NCBI RefSeq assembly: GCF_026410195.1
Contig: NZ_JAPMLM010000068.1
Coordinates: 439,001 to 503,000, forward strand
DNA: 64,000 bases
Source: Xanthomarina sp. F2636L
GTDB lineage: Bacteria > Bacteroidota > Bacteroidia > Flavobacteriales > Flavobacteriaceae
Direction: 5' to 3'
This document shows positions 36,094 through 45,210 of this stretch, one piece after another. The notes below the pieces were generated by a model. The model was given only the letters and a program-made list of their open reading frames with translations, was not told where the DNA came from and made no database searches. The first letter of the stretch is position 1, and each line of letters starts with the position of its first letter. A program made the position numbers and the translations under genes.

Positions 36094-36101
36094 GCAAAAA
36101 T
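36094..36101 (-). promoter_or_regulatory. Possible -7 box for thiL
   Basis: On the minus strand TATTTTTG lies about 4 bases before the chosen ATG, implying a very short leader. No convincing -33 element is seen. Moderate to weak. Confidence 0.4.
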
Positions 36102-36346
36102 AAGAAGCTTCTATTGATAAGCAGATAAAAATAACTATTAAAAACAAATCAACCCGTTGCAATTAAAAAATAGATAATAAAACAAATGTTATTATCTACA
36201 TTTTTTTAAGCTGACAGCGCTTACATGTTATGGCTTACAGACCCTTTATTTATTAGCCTTTTATACTTTTATACTCGATAGTAAAAACCAATAAGACTAT
36301 TTGCTAATATAATGTTATGTTCCATGGTAAAATTAGACATATATTG

Positions 36347-36354
36347 TATCTTTG
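36347..36354 (+). promoter_or_regulatory. Promoter of the suf locus
   Basis: TATCTTTG lies 33 bases before the A-type carrier gene. The 297-base intergenic region 36091-36386 upstream holds no ORF and no obvious operator. There is no clear IscR or Fur-like palindrome that I could recognise. Confidence 0.6.
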
Positions 36355-36386
36355 CGTTTCTATTTAGAATTAATCTATTTTAACTT

Positions 36387-36716
36387 ATGATTAAAGTATC
36401 AGAAATTGCAAAAAAGAAAGTAGTAGAACTTATGTCCGATGATGGTTATAATTCAACTACAGATTTTGTGCGTGTTGGTGTTAAAAGTGGTGGATGTTCT
36501 GGTTTATCTTACGATTTAAAATTCGACAAAGAAAAACAAGATGAAGATAAAGTTTTTGAAGATAATGGCGTAAGAATTATTGTCGACAAAAAAAGTTTTC
36601 TATACTTAATTGGAACAACGCTTGAATATTCGGGTGGCTTAAATGGAGCTGGCTTTGTTTTCAACAATCCAAATGCCAATAGAACTTGTGGTTGTGGTGA
36701 ATCATTCTCCTTATAA
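36387..36716 (+). CDS. A-type iron-sulfur carrier (SufA/IscA/ErpA family)
   Basis: The 109-residue HesB-like protein has the three ligand cysteines C37 (GGCSG), C101 and C103 (TCGCGESF). It ferries or holds Fe-S clusters between the SUF scaffold and target proteins. It heads the suf locus and is separated from sufB by a decayed gene. Confidence 0.95.
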   Translation: MIKVSEIAKKKVVELMSDDGYNSTTDFVRVGVKSGGCSGLSYDLKFDKEKQDEDKVFEDNGVRIIVDKKSFLYLIGTTLEYSGGLNGAGFVFNNPNANRTCGCGESFSL

Positions 36717-36734
36717 GTTTAAGGTTTTAAAATT

Positions 36735-37152
36735 ATGGCAACGGTAAAACAGTTTGAAGATTTAGAAATTTGGAAATTATCTAGAATTCTTTGCGATTAC
36801 AACTATACCATAGCTATAAATACAGATTTAAGAAAGGAATACAAGTTCTACAACCAAATAGACGGTTTATCTGGTTCTATTATGGACAATATAGCGAAAA
36901 GCTTTGGGCGCAATGTAAATAGAGAATTTATTCAATTCTTATCTTTTTCTAAAGCTTAAGCTGAAGAACAAGATCTTAACTTTATAGAGTTTTAGATCAA
37001 AACATATTGAAACAGAGACGTTCAATAAATCAAAAAAATCAAGTCATTCCCTTGAGTAAAATGATTGGTGATTTATGAGCTATCTTAAAAAGAGTGGTTT
37101 AAAAGGAGCTAATACAAACTGGATTAGCTCAACTTTAAATTTTGAATTTTAA
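36735..37152 (+). pseudogene. Decayed four-helix-bundle (23S rRNA IVS-type) gene
   Basis: The first 74 codons resemble the four-helix-bundle family of rRNA intervening-sequence proteins (FEDLEIWKLSR near the start, GSIMDNIAKSFGRN, FIQFLSFSKA), then stop at 36957-36959. Beyond the stop, homology continues in other frames: INQKNQVIPLSKMIGDL ends in a TGA, then the +1 frame continues as MSYLKKSGLKGANTNW from 37075. At least one stop and two frameshifts are needed, so it is a degenerate copy. It sits between the A-type carrier and sufB without terminator or promoter signals of its own. Confidence 0.78.
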
Positions 37153-37161
37153 ATTTTAATT

Positions 37162-38610
37162 ATGAACAAGTATACTGAAGACGATTTAAGAGAAGAACTA
37201 AAAACCAAAGAATACGAATATGGTTTTTTTACAGATATCGAGTCGGAAACATTCCCTATAGGTTTAAATGAAGACGTAGTGAGAGCTATTTCATTAAAAA
37301 AAGAAGAGCCAGAGTGGATGACTGAATGGCGCTTAGAAGCGTTTCGCACTTGGCAAGAAATGATAGAACCAGATTGGGCTAATGTCAATTATGAAAAACC
37401 AGACTTCCAATCTATCTCCTACTATTCTGCACCAAGTACAAAACCTAAATACGACAGTTTAGACGAAGTGGATCCGGAGTTATTAGACACCTTTAAAAAA
37501 CTTGGTATTTCAATAGACGAACAAAAAAAACTTGCAGGAGTAGCCATGGATATTGTTATAGACTCCGTTTCTGTAGCTACATCTTTTAAGAAAACCTTAG
37601 GCGAAAAAGGAATTATTTTTTGTCCTATAAGTGAAGCTATTAGAGATTATCCGGATTTAGTTAAAAAATATATAGGAACCGTGGTTCCACAAAAAGATAA
37701 TTTCTATGCCGCTTTAAATTCTGCAGTATTTAGTGATGGTAGTTTTTGCTACATTCCAAAGGGTGTTCGTTGCCCAATGGAATTATCTACATACTTTAGA
37801 ATAAACCAAGGAGGAACAGGACAATTTGAACGCACACTTTTAATTGCTGACGAAGATAGTTATGTAAGTTATCTGGAAGGCTGTACAGCTCCAAGTAGAG
37901 ATGAAAACCAATTGCATGCCGCTGTTGTAGAGCTTATTGCTTTAGATGGTGCAGAAATAAAATATTCTACCGTTCAAAACTGGTATCCTGGAAACGCCGA
38001 AGGGAAAGGTGGCGTTTACAATTTTGTAACTAAAAGAGGGATTTGTGAGAAAAACGCAAAAATTTCTTGGACACAAGTAGAAACCGGATCAGCAGTAACC
38101 TGGAAATATCCAAGTTGTATATTAAAAGGTGATAATTCTGTAGGTGAGTTTTACTCCATTGCTGTTACTAATAATTTTCAGCAGGCAGATACAGGAACCA
38201 AAATGATTCATTTAGGTAAAAACACCAAATCAACTATTATTTCTAAAGGAATTTCTGCAGGAAAATCGCAAAACTCTTATAGAGGTTTGGTTAAAATAGG
38301 TCCTAATGCAGATAACGCTCGTAACTTCTCACAATGTGATAGTTTATTAATGGGGAACGAATGTGGCGCACATACCTTCCCTTATATAGAAGCGAAAAAC
38401 AAATCAGCTCAAATAGAACACGAAGCTACAACTAGTAAAATTGGAGAAGACCAATTATTCTATTGTAACCAACGTGGAATCAATACTGAAAAAGCCATTG
38501 CACTTATTGTAAACGGATTTAGTAAGGATGTATTAAACAAGCTTCCAATGGAGTTTGCTATAGAAGCTCAAAAGCTATTGGAAATCTCGTTAGAAGGATC
38601 TGTTGGATAA
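37162..38610 (+). CDS. sufB: Fe-S cluster assembly scaffold SufB
   Basis: The 482-residue core scaffold subunit has a beta-helix with the conserved [41 protein letters not shown] and [14 protein letters not shown]-like (here [15 protein letters not shown]) segments. It forms SufBC2D with the ATPase SufC and SufD and builds Fe-S clusters from sulfur supplied by SufS-SufE. It starts 9 bases after the decayed gene. Confidence 0.98.
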   Translation: MNKYTEDDLREELKTKEYEYGFFTDIESETFPIGLNEDVVRAISLKKEEPEWMTEWRLEAFRTWQEMIEPDWANVNYEKPDFQSISYYSAPSTKPKYDSLDEVDPELLDTFKKLGISIDEQKKLAGVAMDIVIDSVSVATSFKKTLGEKGIIFCPISEAIRDYPDLVKKYIGTVVPQKDNFYAALNSAVFSDGSFCYIPKGVRCPMELSTYFRINQGGTGQFERTLLIADEDSYVSYLEGCTAPSRDENQLHAAVVELIALDGAEIKYSTVQNWYPGNAEGKGGVYNFVTKRGICEKNAKISWTQVETGSAVTWKYPSCILKGDNSVGEFYSIAVTNNFQQADTGTKMIHLGKNTKSTIISKGISAGKSQNSYRGLVKIGPNADNARNFSQCDSLLMGNECGAHTFPYIEAKNKSAQIEHEATTSKIGEDQLFYCNQRGINTEKAIALIVNGFSKDVLNKLPMEFAIEAQKLLEISLEGSVG

Positions 38611-38680
38611 AATTATTAAGAGACTTACCAGTCCTAAATTTATGGGTATAATATTTGAATGATCTAAAAACAATTAATTA

Positions 38681-39082
38681 ATGAAAAAACTATTAATTCT
38701 ATTCTTAGTAGCAACTAGCTTTTATAGTTGCAAAAACGATTCTAAAAATGAAGCTGTTGAAACTGAAATTGATGCTGTAGAAATAAAAGGACTCACCTTA
38801 TTAAAAGGAGACTTCGTGTATTATTCAGATGCTGCTGTATTACAAACAACACATGAAGTTTATGGAGTTGTTATCAACAAGAAAATGCATGAATTGGACG
38901 AAATGGCAAAACCTTATAAAAAATCGGAAACAGATATGGTTCCTGTTGAAGTAAGAGGAAAAATAATCCAAAAACCTGATGGCGAAGAAGGCTGGCCATT
39001 TCGTATTGAAATTAAAGAAATTATAACTATTAGCCAACCAGATCCTAATAAAGAAGATATTATTCTTGGATCTGAAAAATAA
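38681..39082 (+). CDS. Small lipoprotein within the suf operon
   Basis: The 133-residue protein has a lipobox (TSFYSC, Cys17), then an acidic linker and a small beta-rich domain (about 35-115) with a GDFVYYSDAAVLQTT segment. No cysteine remains in the mature domain, so a cluster-binding role is unlikely. Its position between sufB and sufC is odd for a periplasmic lipoprotein. Function unknown. Confidence 0.75.
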   Translation: MKKLLILFLVATSFYSCKNDSKNEAVETEIDAVEIKGLTLLKGDFVYYSDAAVLQTTHEVYGVVINKKMHELDEMAKPYKKSETDMVPVEVRGKIIQKPDGEEGWPFRIEIKEIITISQPDPNKEDIILGSEK

Positions 39083-39148
39083 ACTAAAAACTGAGTATTA
39101 TTTTAAGCAATAACAAAGCTTGAAATTTAATTTTTTGAATAAATAATT

Positions 39149-39901
39149 ATGTTAAAAATTAAGAATTTACACGCAAGTGTTGAAGATAAAGCCATTTTAA
39201 GAGGCATAAATTTAGAAATAAACCCAGGAGAAGTTCATGCTATCATGGGGCCAAACGGTTCTGGAAAAAGCACCTTGGCTTCTGTAATAGCTGGAAAAGA
39301 AGAATACGAAGTAACAGATGGAGAAATTCTATTCTTCGATGAGGATATAGACGAATTAGGTCCTGACGAGCGCGCTCATAGAGGGGTTTTCTTATCGTTT
39401 CAATATCCTGTAGAAATTCCTGGAGTTTCTGTAACCAACTTTATAAAAACAGCTATTAACGAAACTCGTAAAGCAAAAGGTTTGGAAGATATGCCAGCCA
39501 ATGAAATGCTAAAACTAATTCGCGAAAAAGCTGAGTTATTAGAAATTGATAGAAAATTCTTATCTCGTTCTTTAAACGAAGGGTTTTCTGGAGGAGAGAA
39601 AAAACGTAATGAAATTTTTCAAATGGCTATGTTAAATCCTAAGTTAGCTATTTTGGATGAAACAGATTCTGGTTTAGATATCGACGCCTTAAGAATTGTT
39701 GCAAATGGCGTTAACAAACTAAAGAGCAAAGACAATGCTGTTATTGTAATTACGCATTACCAAAGACTTTTAGATTATATAGTTCCAGACTTTGTACATG
39801 TTATACACGAAGGTAGAATTGTAAAATCTGGTGGTAAAGAATTAGCATTAGAGTTAGAAGAAAAAGGTTACGATTGGATTAAAGAAAAAGCAAACGCATA
39901 A
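39149..39901 (+). CDS. sufC: Fe-S assembly ATPase SufC
   Basis: The 250-residue ABC-type ATPase has Walker [10 protein letters not shown], signature SGGEKKR, Walker [13 protein letters not shown] and the H-loop VITHYQRL. It drives the SufBCD scaffold in the cytoplasm. Confidence 0.98.
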   Translation: MLKIKNLHASVEDKAILRGINLEINPGEVHAIMGPNGSGKSTLASVIAGKEEYEVTDGEILFFDEDIDELGPDERAHRGVFLSFQYPVEIPGVSVTNFIKTAINETRKAKGLEDMPANEMLKLIREKAELLEIDRKFLSRSLNEGFSGGEKKRNEIFQMAMLNPKLAILDETDSGLDIDALRIVANGVNKLKSKDNAVIVITHYQRLLDYIVPDFVHVIHEGRIVKSGGKELALELEEKGYDWIKEKANA

Positions 39902-40040
39902 ATTATTTACCGTTTTAAGTAAGCTCATGCAAGCTTAAAACTGCAATAGCAAAGCTTTTAAAATGTAAAATAGCAAACAGCATTCTCTAGTAGACTCAAA
40001 ATTATTGAACTGTACTACAGATGACTGAAAACTTAATTAA

Positions 40041-41354
40041 ATGGAATTAAAAGAAAAACTCATATCCTCCTTTTTAGCATTTGAAAATGAAGTGGATTTA
40101 GATTCACGCGTTCACGATGTAAGGAGCGAAGCCATAAAAGTATTTGAAAACGAAGGATTTCCATCTAAAAAAGACGAGGCTTGGAAATATACTTCTTTAA
40201 ATAGTGTTTTAAAACATGATTATAGCGTGTTTCCAAAACATGAAAAAAACGTTGAATACAACGATGTTAAGAAGTACTTTATTCATGAAATTGATAGTTA
40301 TAAAATTGTATTTATAGATGGTAAATATTCATCTCACCTCTCGGAAACAACACACGATGGGATTGATGTTTGCTTAATGTCTTCAGCTTTAAACAAACCT
40401 AAATATCAGTTAGTAATAGATAACTATTTTAATAAAATAGCTCCTAAAGACAGTTTAACATCTTTAAACACTGCTTTTTCCAGAGAAGGCGCTTATATTC
40501 AAATTCCTAAAAATAAAATGGTGGATAAACCCATCCAGATTATCCATTTTTCAACAGGGAATGAAGCTGCATTAATGAATCAACCGAGAAACTTAATAGT
40601 AGTAAACGAGAATTCGCATGTACAAATTATAGAACGTCACCAAAGTTTAACAGATAATCCTGTTTTAACAAACTCTGTGACAGAAATTTTTGCAAACAAA
40701 CGCGCAATTGTAGATTATTATAAAATTCAAAACGATAACGAACATGCATCTTTAATAGATAGCACATATATCAATCAGAAGCAAGAAAGTGTATGTTCCG
40801 TTCACACCTTTTCTTTTGGTGGAAAATTAACCAGAAACAACCTAGAATTTTATCAAAATGGGGAACGTATAGACTCTACCATGAAAGGTGTAACAATTAT
40901 TGGTAACAAACAACATGTAGACCACAACACTTTGGTGCACCATATCGAACCAAATTGCGAAAGTCACCAAGATTATAAAGGAATTTACGACGATAGTTCT
41001 ACAGGAGTTTTCAACGGAAAAGTACTTGTAAACAAAGAGGCTCAAAAGACGAATGCGTTTCAAGCAAACAACAACATTTTAGTAAGCGATAAAGCATCAA
41101 TTAATACAAAACCACAATTAGAGATTTTTGCAGACGATGTTAAATGTTCTCATGGTTGTACCATAGGGCAATTGGATGAAAGCGCTTTATTTTACATGCA
41201 ATCAAGAGGTATTCCCAAGAAGGAAACGAAAGCTTTATTAATGTATGCTTTTAGTAATAATGTATTGAATTCAGTTAAAATTCCAGAAATTAAACAACGA
41301 ATCACTAAAATTATAGCTAACAAATTAGGTATTAACATTGGGTTTGACCTTTAA
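40041..41354 (+). CDS. sufD: Fe-S cluster assembly protein SufD
   Basis: The 437-residue beta-helix paralogue of SufB has N-terminal helices (KKDEAWKYTSLNSVL) and a C-terminal conserved region DVKCSHGCTIGQLDESALFYMQSRG. It pairs with SufB. The 139 bases before it hold no ORF and no clear terminator. Confidence 0.97.
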   Translation: MELKEKLISSFLAFENEVDLDSRVHDVRSEAIKVFENEGFPSKKDEAWKYTSLNSVLKHDYSVFPKHEKNVEYNDVKKYFIHEIDSYKIVFIDGKYSSHLSETTHDGIDVCLMSSALNKPKYQLVIDNYFNKIAPKDSLTSLNTAFSREGAYIQIPKNKMVDKPIQIIHFSTGNEAALMNQPRNLIVVNENSHVQIIERHQSLTDNPVLTNSVTEIFANKRAIVDYYKIQNDNEHASLIDSTYINQKQESVCSVHTFSFGGKLTRNNLEFYQNGERIDSTMKGVTIIGNKQHVDHNTLVHHIEPNCESHQDYKGIYDDSSTGVFNGKVLVNKEAQKTNAFQANNNILVSDKASINTKPQLEIFADDVKCSHGCTIGQLDESALFYMQSRGIPKKETKALLMYAFSNNVLNSVKIPEIKQRITKIIANKLGINIGFDL

Positions 41355-41391
41355 TTTTTACCAAGAAAGGAACCTAATATTATAATTATTT

Positions 41392-41497
41392 GGAGCTATT
41401 TCCAGCTTTCGGCAGTCGCTTTTTTTTATAGATAGAACTTTTATAAAGTTCTATCTATAAAAAAGAGCTTCAACAAATGCCTCAATCTGGGCTAAAA
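41392..41497. repeat. Nested inverted-repeat element between sufD and sufS
   Basis: A 24-bp stem with a 3-base loop spans 41418-41468. Arms 41422-41441 and 41445-41464 are perfectly complementary, extended by one G-U and three more pairs. Outside it, GGCA (41411-41414) pairs with TGCC (41478-41481), and CCAG (41402-41405) pairs with CTGG (41487-41490). These nest in the same order. Read on the minus strand it contains GATTGA (41487-41482), also present at the candidate RNA near 4882. It could be a structured mRNA segment, a processing or attenuation site, or a small repetitive element. Confidence 0.65.
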
Positions 41498-41506
41498 AAT
41501 TAGACT

Positions 41507-42733
41507 ATGTTCAACATAGAATCCATAAGAAAAGATTTCCCAATACTTTCAAGAAAAGTACATGGTAAACCATTAGTGTACTTAGATAATGGTGCGACCT
41601 CGCAAACCCCTATACAAGTAATAGATACAATTGTAGAATATTATACAAACTACAATGCCAATATACATAGAGGTGTCCATACATTAAGTCAAGAAGCAAC
41701 AGACAAATACGAAGAAGCCAGACATAAAATTCAACATCATTTTAATGCCAAACATGCCCATGAAATTATTATGACTTCGGGCACTACAGAAAGCATTAAT
41801 TTAGTAGCACATGGTTTTGCTTCTTTACTAAAAAAGGGAGATGAAGTTCTTGTTTCAGCCCTAGAACATCATAGTAATATTGTGCCTTGGCAAATGTTAT
41901 GCGAAAAAACTGGAGCTATTCTTAAGGTAATTCCTATGAATGATTCTGGAGAACTAGTCATGGCTGAATACGACAAACTACTTTCAGAAAAAACCAAACT
42001 CGTTTTTGTAAATCACATTTCAAATGCCATAGGAACCATTAATCCTATAGAAGAAATCATTAAAAAAGCACATGCAGTCAATGCAGCTGTTTTAATAGAT
42101 GGCGCGCAAGCTTGTCCTCATGTAAAACCAGATGTGCAAGCACTTGATGTCGACTTTTATGTAGTATCTGCTCATAAAATGTGTGGCCCAACGGGTGTTG
42201 GAATGCTTTACGGAAAGGAAGCATGGCTTAACAAATTACCACCTTATCAAGGAGGTGGCGAAATGATTGCTGAAGTGACTTTCGAAAAAACAACCTATGC
42301 TGGATTACCACATAAATTTGAAGCAGGAACGCCTAACATTTGCGGAGGCATTGCTTTTGGTGCAGCTATAGATTATTTAAATACCATTGGTTTTGATAAT
42401 ATCGAAACCTATGAACATGAGCTTTTAGAATATGCTACTAAAAAACTCTTGGAAATAGAAGGTTTAAAAATTTATGGCCCGAGCGATTCAGCCTTAAAAA
42501 ATAAAACGTCGGTTATTTCCTTTAATTTAGAAGGAATTCATCCCTACGATGTGGGAACCATCCTAGATAAGTTAGGAATTGCCGTAAGAACTGGGCACCA
42601 TTGTGCACAACCTATTATGGCCTATTTTAAAATACCAGGAACGGTTAGAGCGTCGTTTGCATTTTATAACAATAAAGAAGAAGTGGATGCCTTAGTAGAG
42701 GGTGTTAAGAAAGCAAAAATGATGTTAGCATAA
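41507..42733 (+). CDS. sufS: Cysteine desulfurase SufS
   Basis: The 408-residue PLP enzyme takes sulfur from cysteine to feed SufE and SufBCD. The PLP lysine is in VVSAHKMCGPTGVG and the persulfide cysteine in the class II motif RTGHHCAQPI. The N-terminal YLDNGATSQTP motif is present. Confidence 0.98.
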   Translation: MFNIESIRKDFPILSRKVHGKPLVYLDNGATSQTPIQVIDTIVEYYTNYNANIHRGVHTLSQEATDKYEEARHKIQHHFNAKHAHEIIMTSGTTESINLVAHGFASLLKKGDEVLVSALEHHSNIVPWQMLCEKTGAILKVIPMNDSGELVMAEYDKLLSEKTKLVFVNHISNAIGTINPIEEIIKKAHAVNAAVLIDGAQACPHVKPDVQALDVDFYVVSAHKMCGPTGVGMLYGKEAWLNKLPPYQGGGEMIAEVTFEKTTYAGLPHKFEAGTPNICGGIAFGAAIDYLNTIGFDNIETYEHELLEYATKKLLEIEGLKIYGPSDSALKNKTSVISFNLEGIHPYDVGTILDKLGIAVRTGHHCAQPIMAYFKIPGTVRASFAFYNNKEEVDALVEGVKKAKMMLA

Positions 42734-42789
42734 TTACTTTGGCTTCCTTTTTGTATCTTTTATTATTAAAACTTAATAAAAATAATAGA

Positions 42790-43599
42790 ATGAAATATTT
42801 AACCATATTACTTAGCGTTTTCACTATCATGTCTTGCGGCAATTCTAAAGATGTAAATGCCATGGATACTAACAAAGAAACAATGGAACAAATTTCCGGA
42901 ACGTATTATGTAACCAACATCGGAGAAAACAATTTTTCTCAAGAAAAATTAAGCATACAATTTGACGAAAACACGAACACAGTTTCAGGCTTTTCTGGAT
43001 GTAATAGATTTACAGGAACTTATAAATTGGATGGAGACTCCATCGCATTTGGTCCTTTAGCAACTACTAGAATGCATTGTCAGGATGCAGACAACAAGAT
43101 GGAGCAGAACATGTTATCTGCTTTAAATAGTGCAAATGTCATCGAGTTTAAAAATCAAGAATTAGCTTTATATAATAAAGACGCTGTTCTTATAAAAGCT
43201 TCTAAGAATTCTGATGTAATACTAGCTCAAGAAAACATGTATAGGATTGAATACACCTCTTCAACCAGAGGTTTTTATAATCAGTATATTTTTGAAAACG
43301 GAAAACTATCTCTTCAAAAAGATAGAAGCTCTGCTCCTAGTACTAAAACCTGTTCTCAAGAAGAAACGAACAAGCTGTTAAAGGAAGTAAAAACTTTAGA
43401 TTTAGAAAAATTAAAAACTTTAGAAGCTCCTTCAGAACGTAGATTTGTAGATGCTGCTGCCATTGCAACCTTAAAAATTACGCATCAAGGTAAAACCTAC
43501 CAAGTGCCAGAATTTGATGCCGGAGAACCAAATAAATACATTGCTCCTTTGGTTTCGGTATTATTGGAATTGACTGAAAATAAACAAAAAATTGATTAG
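42790..43599 (+). CDS. META/HslJ-domain lipoprotein
   Basis: The start is set at MKYLTILLS (42790), which gives a lipobox FTIMSC (Cys16); an upstream ATG at 42739 would add an unlikely hydrophobic stretch. Residues about 34-120 form a META (HslJ-like) domain with the GCNRFTGTYKLDGD and FGPLATTRMHC motifs. A second module (about 140-269) is not recognised. Placed between sufS and sufE; role unknown. Confidence 0.82.
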   Translation: MKYLTILLSVFTIMSCGNSKDVNAMDTNKETMEQISGTYYVTNIGENNFSQEKLSIQFDENTNTVSGFSGCNRFTGTYKLDGDSIAFGPLATTRMHCQDADNKMEQNMLSALNSANVIEFKNQELALYNKDAVLIKASKNSDVILAQENMYRIEYTSSTRGFYNQYIFENGKLSLQKDRSSAPSTKTCSQEETNKLLKEVKTLDLEKLKTLEAPSERRFVDAAAIATLKITHQGKTYQVPEFDAGEPNKYIAPLVSVLLELTENKQKID

Positions 43600-43638
43600 A
43601 AATAATACTTATTGTATTTTTGTATAAAATATTAACAC

Positions 43639-44061
43639 GTGAAAATTCAAGACATTCAAAACGATATTATAGACGAATTCTCCATGTTTGAAGATTGGGA
43701 AGAGCGTTATCAATATATGATAGATTTAGGTAAAACTTTACCATTAATCGATCCAAAATATAAAACTGATGACTACCTTATTAAAGGTTGTCAGAGTAAA
43801 GTTTGGGTTCATGCAAATATGGAAAATAACAAAATTGTTTTTACAGCAGATAGCGATGCTATAATTACAAAGGGGGTGATTGCTATTTTAATTCGTGTAT
43901 TTTCAAATCAGAATCCAAGTGACATTATTGAAGCCAATACTGATTTTATAGATAATATTGGCTTAAAAGAACATTTATCGCCAACACGTGCAAACGGTTT
44001 GGTTAGTATGATCAAGCAAATAAAAATGTATGCTATTGCATACCAAACACAGTTAAATTAG
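43639..44061 (+). CDS. sufE: SufE sulfur acceptor
   Basis: The start codon is GTG at 43639. The 140-residue protein has the conserved persulfide-accepting cysteine in IKGCQSKVWV and the typical MFEDWEERYQYMIDLGK start. It receives sulfur from SufS and transfers it to SufB. Confidence 0.96.
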   Translation: MKIQDIQNDIIDEFSMFEDWEERYQYMIDLGKTLPLIDPKYKTDDYLIKGCQSKVWVHANMENNKIVFTADSDAIITKGVIAILIRVFSNQNPSDIIEANTDFIDNIGLKEHLSPTRANGLVSMIKQIKMYAIAYQTQLN

Positions 44062-44149
44062 TGAAGTTTTTTGTTGTTTAGGTGTTAAGATGTGGAAACG
44101 ACTCTCAACTAAGCAACAAACCTGTAACTTAACAAAAAACAATAATAAA

Positions 44150-44476
44150 ATGAGTGAAACAACCATAGACACAAATGCTTTAGGCGAAAAAATAGTAACA
44201 GTTATAAAAACCATATACGATCCAGAGATTCCTGTAGACATCTATGAACTAGGTTTAATCTACGATGTTTTTGTTAACGAAGACTATGAAGTAAAGATTC
44301 TAATGACCCTTACAACTCCTAATTGCCCAGTTGCAGAAACCTTGCCTTTAGAAGTTGAAGAAAAGGTAAAGTCTATAAACGAAGTAAAATCAGCTGAAGT
44401 AGAAATTACTTTCGACCCACCTTGGAACCAAGACTTAATGAGTGAAGAAGCCAAACTAGAGCTTGGAATGCTTTAA
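44150..44476 (+). CDS. DUF59/MIP18-family Fe-S maturation protein (SufT-like)
   Basis: The start is set at MSETTIDTN (44150), since the longer frame from 44090 would encode an unlikely leader. The 108-residue protein has YDPEIPVDIYELGLIYDV and TLTTPNCPVAETL, motifs of the DUF59/MIP18 fold. It belongs to the SUF-associated accessory group that helps mature target proteins. The cysteine in PNCP is conserved. Confidence 0.93.
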   Translation: MSETTIDTNALGEKIVTVIKTIYDPEIPVDIYELGLIYDVFVNEDYEVKILMTLTTPNCPVAETLPLEVEEKVKSINEVKSAEVEITFDPPWNQDLMSEEAKLELGML

Positions 44477-44572
44477 TAGAGAGTAGTTTCTTTGTGAGGA
44501 GTTTTATTACAAGTAATTTTAAGCCTTATCGTTACTTCTCAACAACTTAACATCAAACAATATACAACAGAC

Positions 44573-45091
44573 TTGGAAGAAGAAATAATTAATCGCGTAG
44601 CGAATAGCAAATTAGTCGTTTTAGATTTGGAAGATTATTATCCAGAGGGAAAACGTATTGTTTTAGATGTAAAAGATTGGTTATTTGAAGGTTTTGTACT
44701 TCGTGAAAAGGAATTTAGAAAATCTTTAAAAGAACACGATTGGACGCATTATCAAGATTGTTTTGTGGCTTTAACCTGCTCTAGTGATGCCATTATTCCT
44801 GCTTGGGCTTATATGCTTATTGGATTGGAATTAGAAACGGTTTCAAAAAAAACTATTATTGGCACTTTGGAAGAATTAGAAAGTTCCGTTTATCAAGATA
44901 TCATCAATGGTTTAAATCTAGAAGAATATATAGGGAAACCAGTTATTATAAAAGGATGTGCCCACAAACCTGTACCTAGAAATGCTTATATCATGATTAC
45001 AGAAAAGCTAAAACCTTTAGCACTATCAATTATGTATGGAGAAGCTTGTTCATCTGTTCCATTATACAAAAAACCAAAAACAAAGAATTAA
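44573..45091 (+). CDS. DUF2480-family protein
   Basis: The likely start is TTG at 44573 (MEEEIINRVANSKL). The 172-residue soluble protein has the conserved FVALTCSSDAIIPAWAYMLI and IKGCAHKPVPRNAY stretches with three cysteines (CS, GCAH, EACS). It is regularly found beside SUF genes in Bacteroidota; an accessory Fe-S role is inferred from position only. Confidence 0.83.
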   Translation: MEEEIINRVANSKLVVLDLEDYYPEGKRIVLDVKDWLFEGFVLREKEFRKSLKEHDWTHYQDCFVALTCSSDAIIPAWAYMLIGLELETVSKKTIIGTLEELESSVYQDIINGLNLEEYIGKPVIIKGCAHKPVPRNAYIMITEKLKPLALSIMYGEACSSVPLYKKPKTKN

Positions 45092-45137
45092 TCGATTCTT
45101 TTAAAATTCACTAAATTTACAATACCCCTTATTTTTC

Positions 45138-45168
45138 TTGATAAAAAGCTTTATAACTTATATATTTG
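45138..45168 (+). promoter_or_regulatory. Promoter of the first DUF3078 gene
   Basis: TTG at 45138-45140 and TATATTTG at 45161-45168 are 20 bases apart, a strong Bacteroidota promoter. It shows that the DUF3078 genes can be transcribed independently of suf. Confidence 0.75.
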
Positions 45169-45210
45169 CAAACTTTTTACAATTAATTTAATCCATTAAA
45201 AACTAATAAG

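Noticed and set aside
44053-44241. 62-codon leftward frame between sufE and the DUF59 gene
   Set aside because: Antisense to the DUF59 start region; hydrophobic shadow with no conserved features.
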